25,339 bases of DNA from Porphyromonadaceae bacterium UBA4262. Its GTDB lineage: Bacteria > Bacteroidota > Bacteroidia > Bacteroidales > Muribaculaceae. Under the pieces are notes generated by a model. The model saw only the letters and a program-made list of their open reading frames with translations, had not been told where the DNA came from and did no database searches. Location: contig DGWI01000052.1 of the NCBI GenBank assembly GCA_002396085.1, positions 1-25,339 of the forward strand, given 5' to 3'. Both the position numbers and the translations under genes were made by a program. Of this stretch, positions 5,407-13,595 are shown one piece after another; positions within the stretch are counted from its first letter, which is position 1, and every line of letters begins with the position of its first letter.

Positions 5407-7797
5407 TTAACGACTCAAACTGGCTTGCAGCAGGGGGAGCCAGAAGGCACCGACCACCGAGCGGGCCTGCATGCCACACTTGTCGGCATTGGTGGTGCGC
5501 ACCAGGTCGCACAGCGGTACACGCGAGCGGGTGGCATCAACCTGGCGATAGAGGCCGTGCACCAGTGACTCAAAGTCATCCCGCTCATCGGCCAGTGATG
5601 CCGTCCACACCAGCCAGTCAATCTTCATGTAGGTCTCGCGCGAGTCAAGCGGCAGGCCGTAAGGGTTCTGCTTGGTCAGATAGTAGGCCACCTCGGTGCG
5701 GGCAATCTTAGGATCAAAAATGTTCCATCCCAACGTGCGATCCCACACCAGATTATACTTCTGGCTCCAAGTGCCCGGACGGTCGAAGGTGAGGCGATAG
5801 TGGTCGCCGTCATTTGCCATGCGCTCCCACTCCGCAGCCATGCCACGCGCCATGTGCTGATAGCGCTGCGCAATCTCACGCTTGCCCAACTTCTCGGCCA
5901 GATAGCCATACCCATAGATGCCCAGAATAGCCTTGATGGACAGGTTGGTGTTGTGTGCCAAGTGCCCTGCGAAGTCATCGGTACAGAGTTGATTGGCAGG
6001 ATCCAGACCAAACTGTGACAGATATTCAGCCCATGTTGTGAGCACTGCCCAGTGACGGGCAGCGTAGTCGGCATTACCCTCAACCGCAGCCAGTGCTGCA
6101 GTGAGGATGAGCATATTGCCCGCCTCCTCAACGGGCATGTCCTCGCCGTAGGTCTGCCCATTGGCCAGCGGGTAGGTGCCGACATCGTGGGCCGGGAAGG
6201 GTTTGGTCCATCCACGATGCTCGCTGTAGTCAAAGATGTGATTCATCATCCCCTCGACCAAACGGGGATTATAGAGCAGAAACATCGGTGCCGATGGATA
6301 GGTGATGTCCACTGTACCTATCGAGCCATTGCTGAAGTTCTCCTTCGACAGCCACAACAATTCGCCACTGGGCGACTCGACCAACTTGTGTGCCGAGATG
6401 GCCTGCCGATAGGCCAACGCGCAGAGTTCGGCATACTCGCGCCCGCCCACCTGTGTGGCTTGTGTCATCAGTTCTGCGTCAAACTGGTTGCAGCGCTTGC
6501 GCAGTGCAGGATATTGCTGCAATGCAAGTTGCAATTGCTCTTGTATCGTGTGCCTTCCGTCACGATTCCACCAGGGCCGCAGATTGGTGCCGAAATACTG
6601 CACCGAGTAGATGTCGTCGTAGGCCACCATCATCATGCCCTCGCCTTGCTTGACGCGTCCCAGGCGATGGGTCAATGTCAACTTATCGCCTGTCACCGAT
6701 GCGTGTGCGTTGTGACTCGAAGCAGCCAGATAGAAGTAGCCCCAGTCGATGCGCACATCGTCGCCCTTCTTGCCCAGAATCTTCTGAGCCTTGGTGCCCA
6801 CGCGTGCCATGACCAGGCCGTCCTTCACCATCGCCTGTCGCTCAACAGGCTGCCCAACGACATCGGTTGCCCAAGCATCACTTGCCACCACACGCACCGA
6901 CACATCGTGTGCCACTCCGTCACGACTCTGCACCTGATAGGTGAGATAATTAACTGGCCGTGACAGCAGATCCAGGTCGTCCATCAGCAACGGAGCCACA
7001 AACGAGAAATCGAGCAGCACCGGACCACAGGCAAATCGATAGTGGGTCTGTGTGGCCTGGACATCTACCTCGTACTGCGCTGCCACGTGCCGAACAGCAT
7101 CGGTTGTTGCGTCTTCCAACTCAAGTGAGACGTCAATCAGCCCGCCCCACAGGCGGTTCCAACAGGTGGCAGCAATCACGTTCTCGCCCGGGTGCAATGC
7201 AGCCAAGGCCTCACCTGTCAGTTCAATCCGCTGCTGTGTCTTATAGGCGTGACCTGTGTCAACCACCTTCACTCCGTTGACATAGATGACCGCATCATCA
7301 TCGTGCGAGTATCCCAGCACCACGCGCTTGCCAGTGAGGTCGCCCAGTTGCACCTTGCGCCGCAGCCAGATGCGCTCGGTCTCCCATTTGGTGCCTTGAT
7401 AGGATGGATAGTCGATAACAAAAGCCCCATCACCCAGTTTCCAGGCGTGGTCGTCATAGGCAGGTTGATACCACTCGCCACTGGGCTGCTCGGTCACATA
7501 GTGGCACGGCCACGTTTGAGCCACACCGCTCGGAGCCACTATCTGCGTTGTGGGGTTGTCGAGACCCATGAATTGATAGTCCACGCCATCGACGATGATG
7601 ATGCCCAGCAATGGACGGTCTTTCTCGGTCCAATGCTTGACATTGCTGTCATACAGGCGGTCGGTCAGCGACCAGCCACTCATATAGGGGTCAACAGTAA
7701 TCAGGGGATATCCCGACGGACGCAGATGGCTCACGGCTTGCGCCGACAGTGCCACGACCGCCACAGCGGCCAGCAAGGTGAATACATTCTTCTTCAT
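5407..7797 (-). CDS. GtaA/'glutaminase' family protein (DUF4964-DUF5127-DUF4965-DUF1793)
   Basis: 796 residues with signal peptide MKKNVFTLLAAVAVVALSAQA. Order: a DUF4964-like segment (about 22-80: LRPSGYPLITVDPYMSGWS); an inserted jelly-roll-like region resembling the sugar-binding domain of family 2 glycosidases (about 105-235: AWKLGDGAF, IWLRRKVQL, HDDDAVIYVNGVKV); a DUF5127/GtaA N-terminal sandwich (about 245-450: DFSFVAPLLMDDLDLLSRPV); and an alpha/alpha-barrel-like DUF4965/DUF1793 part (about 460-796: KENFSNGSIGTVDITYPSAP, DVGTYPLANGQTYGEDMPVE, LVWDRTLGWNIFD). Fungal relatives are called glutaminase A; the activity of Bacteroidota members is not settled and glycan hydrolysis is possible. 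The protein is periplasmic or surface-located. Its own promoter lies at 7818-7847, and it follows galM in the same direction. Confidence 0.85.
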   Translation of the reverse strand: MKKNVFTLLAAVAVVALSAQAVSHLRPSGYPLITVDPYMSGWSLTDRLYDSNVKHWTEKDRPLLGIIIVDGVDYQFMGLDNPTTQIVAPSGVAQTWPCHYVTEQPSGEWYQPAYDDHAWKLGDGAFVIDYPSYQGTKWETERIWLRRKVQLGDLTGKRVVLGYSHDDDAVIYVNGVKVVDTGHAYKTQQRIELTGEALAALHPGENVIAATCWNRLWGGLIDVSLELEDATTDAVRHVAAQYEVDVQATQTHYRFACGPVLLDFSFVAPLLMDDLDLLSRPVNYLTYQVQSRDGVAHDVSVRVVASDAWATDVVGQPVERQAMVKDGLVMARVGTKAQKILGKKGDDVRIDWGYFYLAASSHNAHASVTGDKLTLTHRLGRVKQGEGMMMVAYDDIYSVQYFGTNLRPWWNRDGRHTIQEQLQLALQQYPALRKRCNQFDAELMTQATQVGGREYAELCALAYRQAISAHKLVESPSGELLWLSKENFSNGSIGTVDITYPSAPMFLLYNPRLVEGMMNHIFDYSEHRGWTKPFPAHDVGTYPLANGQTYGEDMPVEEAGNMLILTAALAAVEGNADYAARHWAVLTTWAEYLSQFGLDPANQLCTDDFAGHLAHNTNLSIKAILGIYGYGYLAEKLGKREIAQRYQHMARGMAAEWERMANDGDHYRLTFDRPGTWSQKYNLVWDRTLGWNIFDPKIARTEVAYYLTKQNPYGLPLDSRETYMKIDWLVWTASLADERDDFESLVHGLYRQVDATRSRVPLCDLVRTTNADKCGMQARSVVGAFWLPLLQASLSR

Positions 7798-7817
7798 TGT
7801 GTGTCAAATTGTTTCTG

Positions 7818-7847
7818 CAAAGGTAGACAGAAATCACAGACAGACAA
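7818..7847 (-). promoter_or_regulatory. Promoter of the glutaminase-family gene
   Basis: On the minus strand, TTG (within TTTTG, 7845-7847), a 19-bp spacer and TACCTTTG (7818-7825), about 20 bases before ATG 7797. The gene can therefore be expressed independently of galM. Confidence 0.75.
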
Positions 7848-7903
7848 AATGGGCAAAGAGCATATACTGCCCTTTGCCACGATTGTGTTATAAATTGATT
7901 CCA

Positions 7904-7965
7904 GTTTTCGGTTCTCGGCTTTCGGTTCTCGGTTTAACCGATAACTGACAACTGACGACCGACAA
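7904..7965. repeat. Short simple direct repeats downstream of galM
   Basis: Immediately after the galM stop: imperfect repeats of TTTTCGGTTCTCGG / CTTTCGGTTCTCGG, then ACTGACAACTGACGACCGACAA. Such low-complexity strings are common between Bacteroidota genes. No hairpin with a T tract is evident. Confidence 0.55.
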
Positions 7966-9105
7966 CTATTTATGCACCGAGAACTTGTAGATGCACTGGC
8001 TGTGATAGGTCTCGCCGGGTCGAAGCACTGTGCTGGGGTACTCGGGCTGATTGGGCGAGTTGGGATAGTGCTGCGTCTCCATGCAGATGGCCGAGCGCAA
8101 CGGATAGGCCACACCGCGCTTGCCCTTGACTGTTCCGTCCAGGAAGTTGCCCACGTAGTACTGCAGACCGGGTTCGTTGGTGAAGACTTCCATCAGGATG
8201 CCCGTCTTGGGGCTGTAGATGCTGGCCGAGACCTTGTTGATGTCACCACCCGTGTTGAGCACATAGTTGTGGTCATAGCCCTTGCCGTTGCGCAATTGCT
8301 CATCATCGGCATTGATGTCGCGCCCCACTGCCTTGGACTGACGGAAGTCGAATGGTGTGCCCTCGACAGCCATCATGGTGCCGTGAGTCATGAAGGTCGA
8401 GTCGATGGGTGTGATGCTATCGGCTGCAATCATCACCTCCAGGTCAAGCATGTCACGCGATGGGTCACCATTGAGGTTGAAGTAACTGTGGTTGGTCAGG
8501 TTGACGATAGTAGGCTTGTCGGTTGTGGCAGCATACTTGATGACAAGTGCATTGTCATCGGTCAACTCATAGTTGACGGTCACCTTGAGCGTGCCAGGAT
8601 AGCCGGCAAAGCCATCGGGCGACTCGTGGGTCAATTCCAAGTGCTGATTGTCGATGAGACGAGCATCCCACATCTGCGTGTAGAATCCCTCAGGACCGCC
8701 ATGCAGACTGTGGCCATAATTGTTCTGTGGCAACTGATACTCCTGACCATCGAGTTTGAACTTGCCTTGCTCAATGCGGTTGCCATAACGACCGATGAGT
8801 GCGCCGAAGTTATTGCCCTCGACATGGATGTAGTCGGCGATCGAGTCAAAGCCCAGCACCACATCTTGCAACTTGCCGTCGCGGTCGGGCACCATCACGC
8901 TCACCACACGGCCGCCATAGTTGGTGATGCACACCTCCATGCCCGCGGCATTGGTCAACGTGTAGAGAGCGGTGGGCTTGCCGTCCACCTCGGTCTCAAA
9001 GTTTTTCGGGTCCAGGCCCGACTTGGTCAACTCGCCCGCCCCTTGTCCAGTGCAGGCAGTCAGCATCGCCACCAGCGATGCCAGACACAACAGTTTCTTC
9101 ATCAT
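7966..9105 (-). CDS. galM: Aldose 1-epimerase (galactose mutarotase), lipoprotein
   Basis: 379 residues. It interconverts alpha and beta anomers of galactose or glucose, feeding the Leloir pathway. The N terminus is a lipoprotein signal with lipobox LTAC (Cys18), so the enzyme is probably membrane-anchored in the periplasm. Family residues are all visible: R110 (GRYGNR), H135 (SLHGG), the catalytic acid H206 (TNHSYFNL), D278 (GYDHNY) and the catalytic base E343 (CMETQHYPNSPNQ). Length is normal for the extended Bacteroidota form. Two adjacent ATGs (9105, 9102) both work. No strong promoter precedes it; the inverted repeat at 9131-9168 separates it from the upstream lipoprotein gene. With the next gene it suggests envelope carbohydrate or nitrogen scavenging. 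Confidence 0.93.
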   Translation of the reverse strand: MMKKLLCLASLVAMLTACTGQGAGELTKSGLDPKNFETEVDGKPTALYTLTNAAGMEVCITNYGGRVVSVMVPDRDGKLQDVVLGFDSIADYIHVEGNNFGALIGRYGNRIEQGKFKLDGQEYQLPQNNYGHSLHGGPEGFYTQMWDARLIDNQHLELTHESPDGFAGYPGTLKVTVNYELTDDNALVIKYAATTDKPTIVNLTNHSYFNLNGDPSRDMLDLEVMIAADSITPIDSTFMTHGTMMAVEGTPFDFRQSKAVGRDINADDEQLRNGKGYDHNYVLNTGGDINKVSASIYSPKTGILMEVFTNEPGLQYYVGNFLDGTVKGKRGVAYPLRSAICMETQHYPNSPNQPEYPSTVLRPGETYHSQCIYKFSVHK

Positions 9106-9130
9106 TGCTTTTATTATGTTTTAGGAAAAC

Positions 9131-9168
9131 TAGAGGCACTGAAACGTATATCGCAAGCAGTGCCTCTA
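9131..9168 (-). terminator. Inverted repeat, probable terminator of the 9177-9686 gene
   Basis: A perfect 11-bp dyad TAGAGGCACTG / CAGTGCCTCTA with a 16-nt loop starts 8 bases after the stop of the upstream lipoprotein gene. On the minus strand it is followed by GTTTTCC, a weak U tract. It carries the CTAGA word seen elsewhere in the window. Confidence 0.6.
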
Positions 9169-9176
9169 GATGCTAT

Positions 9177-9686
9177 TTACTCATTCCTTTTTATACCCTT
9201 GACCATGACATAGCATGAGTCTAGATAATTGCCGATGGTCTTGAGTGTGCCGTCGCCAGGCCCGGCATTTGACCCTCCTGAACTGAGCGTCACGTCATCG
9301 TCAAACTCGGCCTGGTAGCTCCAACTATAGCCATCCAGCACTTGCATATTGGGGCTATAGTGATCCTGATAGTTCTGCAAGTTATTGTCCTTGATGAGTT
9401 TCTCTACATGGTCGATAACATCGTCGGCAACCACGACGGTATCGCCCCAACCCTCATCGATCCATGGGCGAAAAACATACAGACTCACCTTACCGCTATC
9501 ACGACGAAGCATGTACTCAAAGTTGGGTTGCGCCATCGTGCCATGCTCGACGTAGTGGAATCCAACCAGTCGCCCGGTCGGCGCAGGCTTCTTGACAACC
9601 CCGGTCACATTCTTGGCTCCCTTACAGGCCAACATACCCATGAGCACAACCATTGCAACTGCTATTAAAATGATATGTTTCATCAT
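9177..9686 (-). CDS. Small lipoprotein of unknown function
   Basis: 169 residues. The N terminus is a lipoprotein signal (hydrophobic run, then MLAC with Cys21). The rest is soluble, with EYMLRRDSGKVSLYVFRPW, two short helices (DDVIDHVEKLIKDNNL) and a Gly/Ser-rich stretch (LSSGGSNAGPGDGTLK) before the C terminus. I do not recognise the family. It lies 82 bp after the 9769-10587 gene with no promoter of the TAnnTTTG type between, so the two may be co-transcribed. Either of two adjacent ATGs (9686, 9683) can be the start. Confidence 0.75.
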   Translation of the reverse strand: MMKHIILIAVAMVVLMGMLACKGAKNVTGVVKKPAPTGRLVGFHYVEHGTMAQPNFEYMLRRDSGKVSLYVFRPWIDEGWGDTVVVADDVIDHVEKLIKDNNLQNYQDHYSPNMQVLDGYSWSYQAEFDDDVTLSSGGSNAGPGDGTLKTIGNYLDSCYVMVKGIKRNE

Positions 9687-9718
9687 CGATGCAAGAATGA
9701 ATCATGAATAGTATATCA

Positions 9719-9765
9719 AGAATTAAGAACAATAAACCATCTCTCAATTCTAAATTCTTAATTCT
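9719..9765. terminator. AT-rich inverted repeat after the 9769-10587 gene
   Basis: AGAATTAAGAA (9719-9729) pairs with TTCTTAATTCT (9755-9765), right after the stop of the minus-strand gene at 9769. The stem is AT-only apart from two G:C pairs, so it is at best a weak terminator or just simple-sequence DNA. Confidence 0.35.
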
Positions 9766-9768
9766 CAA

Positions 9769-10587
9769 TTACTTCAGTCCTTGCCAAGCACCTTTGATCT
9801 GCTTGCACTGGGTGTACATGGCTGGGCAGTTGCTCACCACAAAGTAGGGCTCTCCCTCTGGGCGCACGACTTCCACGCCACGCCAGTTGGTGTCCCAGCC
9901 CTCACTGTCGATCTGCAGATAGAGAACAGTGCCCTGCAGCATTTGGCTCTCTTGATACTTAGTCACAGGGTTGACACGCACTTTGACGCAATAGGGATAG
10001 TTGGGCGTGTAGGCATTGGTATTCTTTGCGCCATCCATCAATGCTGCAGCCAGATAGGGACGGTTGTAACTATCATCCTTGCCATAGACTTCCTTGAGTT
10101 GGTGCAGGGTTGAGTTCAAGTTAGTGCTTGTGTTGTTCAGACTCAATGCCTCCTCGCCCATCGCCCGGTCACGGCGATACATCTCAAAGGCCATCACTTG
10201 CAGTGCAACAGCACCCTGAGGTTCGGTACCCAACGTCTGCTGCAACTGACGGAACTCGTCGATGCTTGCGGGAATGCCAGTGAAGGTCACCTTGCTGTTT
10301 TGCGACTTGTTCCAGCCCTCATGATTGATGCGCCCGTCAATCTTATAGGTCTTGCCACCCACGTTGCACTCGACCTTGCTCTGTGCCTCCTTGTCGCTGC
10401 GGGTGCGAGACGCGACTTCGCTGACCACCGCACCAGGGTTGTGCGTGGCTTGATAGGCCTTGTTCTGAATTTTATTCTTCACATTCTGTTTGATACGGTT
10501 GCCCAGATTACCGAACTGAGCACTAGCACTCACTGCCGTTAGCGACATCAATGCCACAGCCAGCACTTTCACAATTGTTCTGTTCAT
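9769..10587 (-). CDS. Secreted DUF6935-like protein
   Basis: 272 residues with a signal peptide (MNRTIVKVLAVALMSLTAVSASA, then QFGNLG). A basic, Asn-rich segment follows (NRIKQNVKNKIQNKAYQATHN), then a globular domain from about 65 with GGKTYKIDGRINHEGW, FTGIPASIDEFRQLQQTLG, VALQVMAFEMYRRDRAMGEE, and the C-terminal motifs YPYCVKVRVNP, TVLYLQIDSEGWDTNWRGV and YFVVSNCPAMYTQC. These resemble DUF6935, a Bacteroidota domain of unknown function; the assignment is from memory of the motifs. It is transcribed from a promoter at 10643-10672 and is the first gene of a possible two-gene unit with the small lipoprotein. Confidence 0.75.
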   Translation of the reverse strand: MNRTIVKVLAVALMSLTAVSASAQFGNLGNRIKQNVKNKIQNKAYQATHNPGAVVSEVASRTRSDKEAQSKVECNVGGKTYKIDGRINHEGWNKSQNSKVTFTGIPASIDEFRQLQQTLGTEPQGAVALQVMAFEMYRRDRAMGEEALSLNNTSTNLNSTLHQLKEVYGKDDSYNRPYLAAALMDGAKNTNAYTPNYPYCVKVRVNPVTKYQESQMLQGTVLYLQIDSEGWDTNWRGVEVVRPEGEPYFVVSNCPAMYTQCKQIKGAWQGLK

Positions 10588-10642
10588 GTTTTCTTCGTTT
10601 TTAGTAGTTATACAATATTGATTATAATCTCATTTGATTTTG

Positions 10643-10672
10643 CAAAGATACAACAAATAATTGAAAACTCAA
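10643..10672 (-). promoter_or_regulatory. Promoter of the DUF6935-like gene
   Basis: On the minus strand, TTG (in TTTTG, 10670-10672), 19 bp, then TATCTTTG (10643-10650). The leader is about 50 nt and AT-rich. Confidence 0.7.
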
Positions 10673-10922
10673 AAGCAGAAATCAAAAAATGCCACTTTAT
10701 GATTCTTGAAACCGCCAATTACTATAACGCTCAAACAGTTGTATTTTACCTTAAAAGAAGCATCGATGACGCAACACATGCCTCAATTTGAATTCACCTA
10801 AGGCCTTTACAAGAAGCAGCACAACAACGACAACAATATCGCTCGCCTTCATCAACCGACGACAAAAAAATGCACTTGCCGCCACTTTTCATGGCAATTA
10901 ACATCATTTTTAAGCAAAACCC
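10673..10922. other. Divergent intergenic DNA without a visible gene
   Basis: This 250-bp stretch lies between the divergent promoters at 10643-10672 and 10923-10953. I see no coding frame with typical composition, no hairpin and no RNA gene. Operators for either direction could lie here but none is recognisable. Confidence 0.4.
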
Positions 10923-10953
10923 TTGCACATTGCCAAAGAACATTGTAACTTTG
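10923..10953 (+). promoter_or_regulatory. Promoter of the first C10 peptidase gene
   Basis: TTG (10923-10925), a 20-bp spacer and TAACTTTG (10946-10953). The expected leader is about 55 nt to ATG 11014. It shows that the open frame extending back to 10870 is not the true start. Confidence 0.8.
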
Positions 10954-11013
10954 CAGATTGTTATCAAAATCAGCGTTTTTGCATTTTTTAGTTTTATATT
11001 CTTTAATTCACCT

Positions 11014-13479
11014 ATGAGAAGACTATTCGTTCTGTCATGCATGGCCACTGTGATGATGGCACTGCACATGTCGGCGACCCCCGTCGACCTGGCGACGGCC
11101 AAAGCCAAAGCCAAACAGTATCTTATCAATGCCAATGCAGGCAAGATGATGGCATCGGCTGCATCCGAACCCGTGTTGCTCAAGCAAGTAATGGGCGATA
11201 TCAACAAGACTACGCCTGTTCTATACATCTTCAACACGTCATCGACATTTGTCATCGTCTCGGGTGATGACCGCGCCGAGGAAATCCTGGCAGTGGGCGA
11301 CAATCCGTTGACGACTGACAAGTTTCCTCCCAACATGCAGGCGTGGATCAACAACTATAAGAATGAACTTGACTGGCTCATCGCAAACCCCGATGCAAAA
11401 GTTCAAAAGATCTCTAATGCGGCTGTGCCCAAGACAGTAACCGGCACATACGGGCCTCTCCTGACCTGCTATTGGGACCAAATGACACCCTACTGGAACC
11501 AATGTAAATTCACCTATAACGGAAGAAGTTACCAGTGTCTGACTGGCTGTCCGGCAACATCGGCCTCGATGGTAATGTACTACTGGAAGTGGCCCAAAGA
11601 AGCTGTACCGGCACTGCCCAGTTACACTGCCAGTCTCGAGCTTAGCTATTATAATTCTGTAACCTTCAGCTATCCTGCATTGCCATCGGTCACTTTTGAC
11701 TGGGACAACATGATGGATGCTTACGGCAGCTACAAAGACAATAATGGAACGTCACACACATCGACTTACAACACTACACAAGCCAACGCAGTGGCTACAC
11801 TGATGCGTTATGTGGGGCAAGCCGAGCACATGATGTATGGCACCGAATCGGCTGGTGGCAGTGGCATCTACACCACCGACACACAGAACATCGTGGACAT
11901 GTATGTCTTGTTTGGCTATGACGAGACCACTTGCCGCGTGGTGAGTAAGAGCAACTACAACGAGACCAACTGGGCTAATCTGCTGCAAACCGAGATGGCC
12001 GAGGGACGCCCCGTCGTCTTCACGGCCGTGTCGGGCAGTGCCGGCGGACATGCGTTCAATGTCGACGGATATCGCAGCAGCGACAACAAATATCACATCA
12101 ACTTCGGCTGGAGCGGTGATGGCAACAACTGGTGTGTCATGAACTCATTCAAAGACAACGACGGCTACAACTTCAACCAAGGCCAACAGATGGTTATTGG
12201 CATCCAGCCCAAGTACATGGGACCGGCGGTTGAAACTTCGGTCAACGAACTGACCATGACCTGCAACACCGGCGAGACAGCTACAGCCACCTTTACCGTC
12301 AACGGCGACCGACTGACCGACAAAGTGACAATCACCAAGACCGACGCCAACAATGTGTTCACCGTCAGTCCTACCAATGTGACCATCGCCCAAGCCGAGG
12401 CAGGACAGACGGTCACCGTCACCTTCCGTCCAACGGCGCATGGCACTTTCAACGGCAAGTTGACACTCAAGAGCGCTGATGCCGAAGATGTTATTGTCAA
12501 CCTCAAGGGCGTGGCGACGCTCAAGAAGAGCGACATCACCCTGCAGGAGGCAACCGACGTGACCGAGACCTCGTTCAAGGCCCAGTGGACCGACCCCACC
12601 CCGGCCACCAATGTTGCAAGCTACACGCTTGAGGTCAAGGAGTATGACCCCAACGCCAACACACTGTTGCTAGAGGAGAACTTCAATAAGTTCACTGCCG
12701 CAGTCAACAGCGACATCAGTTCCAGCCTAGATAGCTGGATGGACAACAAGGGCTGGACGGGCAGCAAACTCTACCGCGAGGTGGGTGGCATTCGGCTGGG
12801 CACAAGCTCGGCTGTGGGTGTGCTCACCAGCCCGGCACTGGACCTGAGCGACAGCGAGGGGAAAATAACCGTCATGTTCACTGCCAAGCTCTACAACAAT
12901 GACAAAGATCCCAAGCTGACCATCAGCTGCGGCAACGCAAAGCAGACCCTGAGCATGACCGCCACCGACACTGAGTACACTGTCGTGCTCGATGTGCCCA
13001 CACAGGCTGGACAGAAGATTGAGTTTGCCACCACCAAGAATGGCAAACGTGTCGTCATCAACCACATCGAGATTCACAACGGAGATGTCTCAGAGGCAGC
13101 AACAATGCTCAAGGCCGCTACCGAACAGGGCGATGCAACCTACCGGCTCATCACCGGAATCACTAATCGATATTACACCGTGCTGGGCCTCACACCTGCC
13201 AAGACCTACCGATTCAAGGTCAAGGCGCTCTATGCCGACGGCACCGAGAGCAACTGGACCAAGAACAAACAAGTGACACTGCTTGGGCAATCTGGCATCT
13301 TGGGCGATGTCGATGGCAACGGAACGGTCGATGTCACCGATGTCAACATCCTCGTCAACATCGTTCTTGGCAAGGACGCAGCCGACAATTATGGAAGTAA
13401 TGCCGACATCGATGGCAATGGAACGGTCGATGTCACAGATGTGAACTTGGTTGTCAACATCATTTTGAACAAGAACTAG
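11014..13479 (+). CDS. C10 cysteine peptidase with Ig-like, split Fn3 and dockerin domains (copy 1)
   Basis: 821 residues; start ATG 11014 after the promoter. Signal peptide MRRLFVLSCMATVMMALHMSA; propeptide to about 145 (ATAKAKAKQYL, FVIVSGDDRAEEILAVGD). The C10 catalytic domain carries nucleophile C179 in LTGCPATS and H346 in GGHAFNVDGY, followed by INFGWSG. Then an Ig-like beta domain (about 405-502), the first half of an Fn3 domain (503-545, TSFKAQWTDPTPATNVASYT), a beta-rich insert of about 150 residues (546-692), the second Fn3 half (701-755, TPAKTYRFKVKALYADGTES) and a dockerin-like pair of Ca-binding loops (764-821, each with GNGTVDVTDVN). The family includes SpeB, interpain A and the Bfp proteins of B. 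fragilis: secreted, self-processing thiol peptidases. This copy is the most diverged of the four and lacks the shared leader of the later ones. Confidence 0.92.
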   Translation: MRRLFVLSCMATVMMALHMSATPVDLATAKAKAKQYLINANAGKMMASAASEPVLLKQVMGDINKTTPVLYIFNTSSTFVIVSGDDRAEEILAVGDNPLTTDKFPPNMQAWINNYKNELDWLIANPDAKVQKISNAAVPKTVTGTYGPLLTCYWDQMTPYWNQCKFTYNGRSYQCLTGCPATSASMVMYYWKWPKEAVPALPSYTASLELSYYNSVTFSYPALPSVTFDWDNMMDAYGSYKDNNGTSHTSTYNTTQANAVATLMRYVGQAEHMMYGTESAGGSGIYTTDTQNIVDMYVLFGYDETTCRVVSKSNYNETNWANLLQTEMAEGRPVVFTAVSGSAGGHAFNVDGYRSSDNKYHINFGWSGDGNNWCVMNSFKDNDGYNFNQGQQMVIGIQPKYMGPAVETSVNELTMTCNTGETATATFTVNGDRLTDKVTITKTDANNVFTVSPTNVTIAQAEAGQTVTVTFRPTAHGTFNGKLTLKSADAEDVIVNLKGVATLKKSDITLQEATDVTETSFKAQWTDPTPATNVASYTLEVKEYDPNANTLLLEENFNKFTAAVNSDISSSLDSWMDNKGWTGSKLYREVGGIRLGTSSAVGVLTSPALDLSDSEGKITVMFTAKLYNNDKDPKLTISCGNAKQTLSMTATDTEYTVVLDVPTQAGQKIEFATTKNGKRVVINHIEIHNGDVSEAATMLKAATEQGDATYRLITGITNRYYTVLGLTPAKTYRFKVKALYADGTESNWTKNKQVTLLGQSGILGDVDGNGTVDVTDVNILVNIVLGKDAADNYGSNADIDGNGTVDVTDVNLVVNIILNKN

Positions 13480-13502
13480 CCGGTGGCTGACAGCAACAGT
13501 AG

Positions 13503-13548
13503 CACAATCGGGCGAAATAGCCACTACAAGTTATAGCACCCGATTGTG
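13503..13548 (+). terminator. Inverted repeat after C10 copy 1
   Basis: CACAATCGGG (13503-13512) pairs with CCCGATTGTG (13539-13548) around a 26-nt loop, followed by TTAACATTTC. There is no real T-run, so termination may be partial, and read-through would be needed if copy 2 lacks its own promoter. Confidence 0.5.
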
Positions 13549-13595
13549 TTAACATTTCATACTCAAAAACACTTGATACATAAACATCCTTATTT

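Noticed and set aside
7972..9213. Plus-strand open frame of 413 residues opposite galM
   Set aside because: It is a full antisense shadow of a clear aldose 1-epimerase; its His/Val-rich composition is typical of such shadows.
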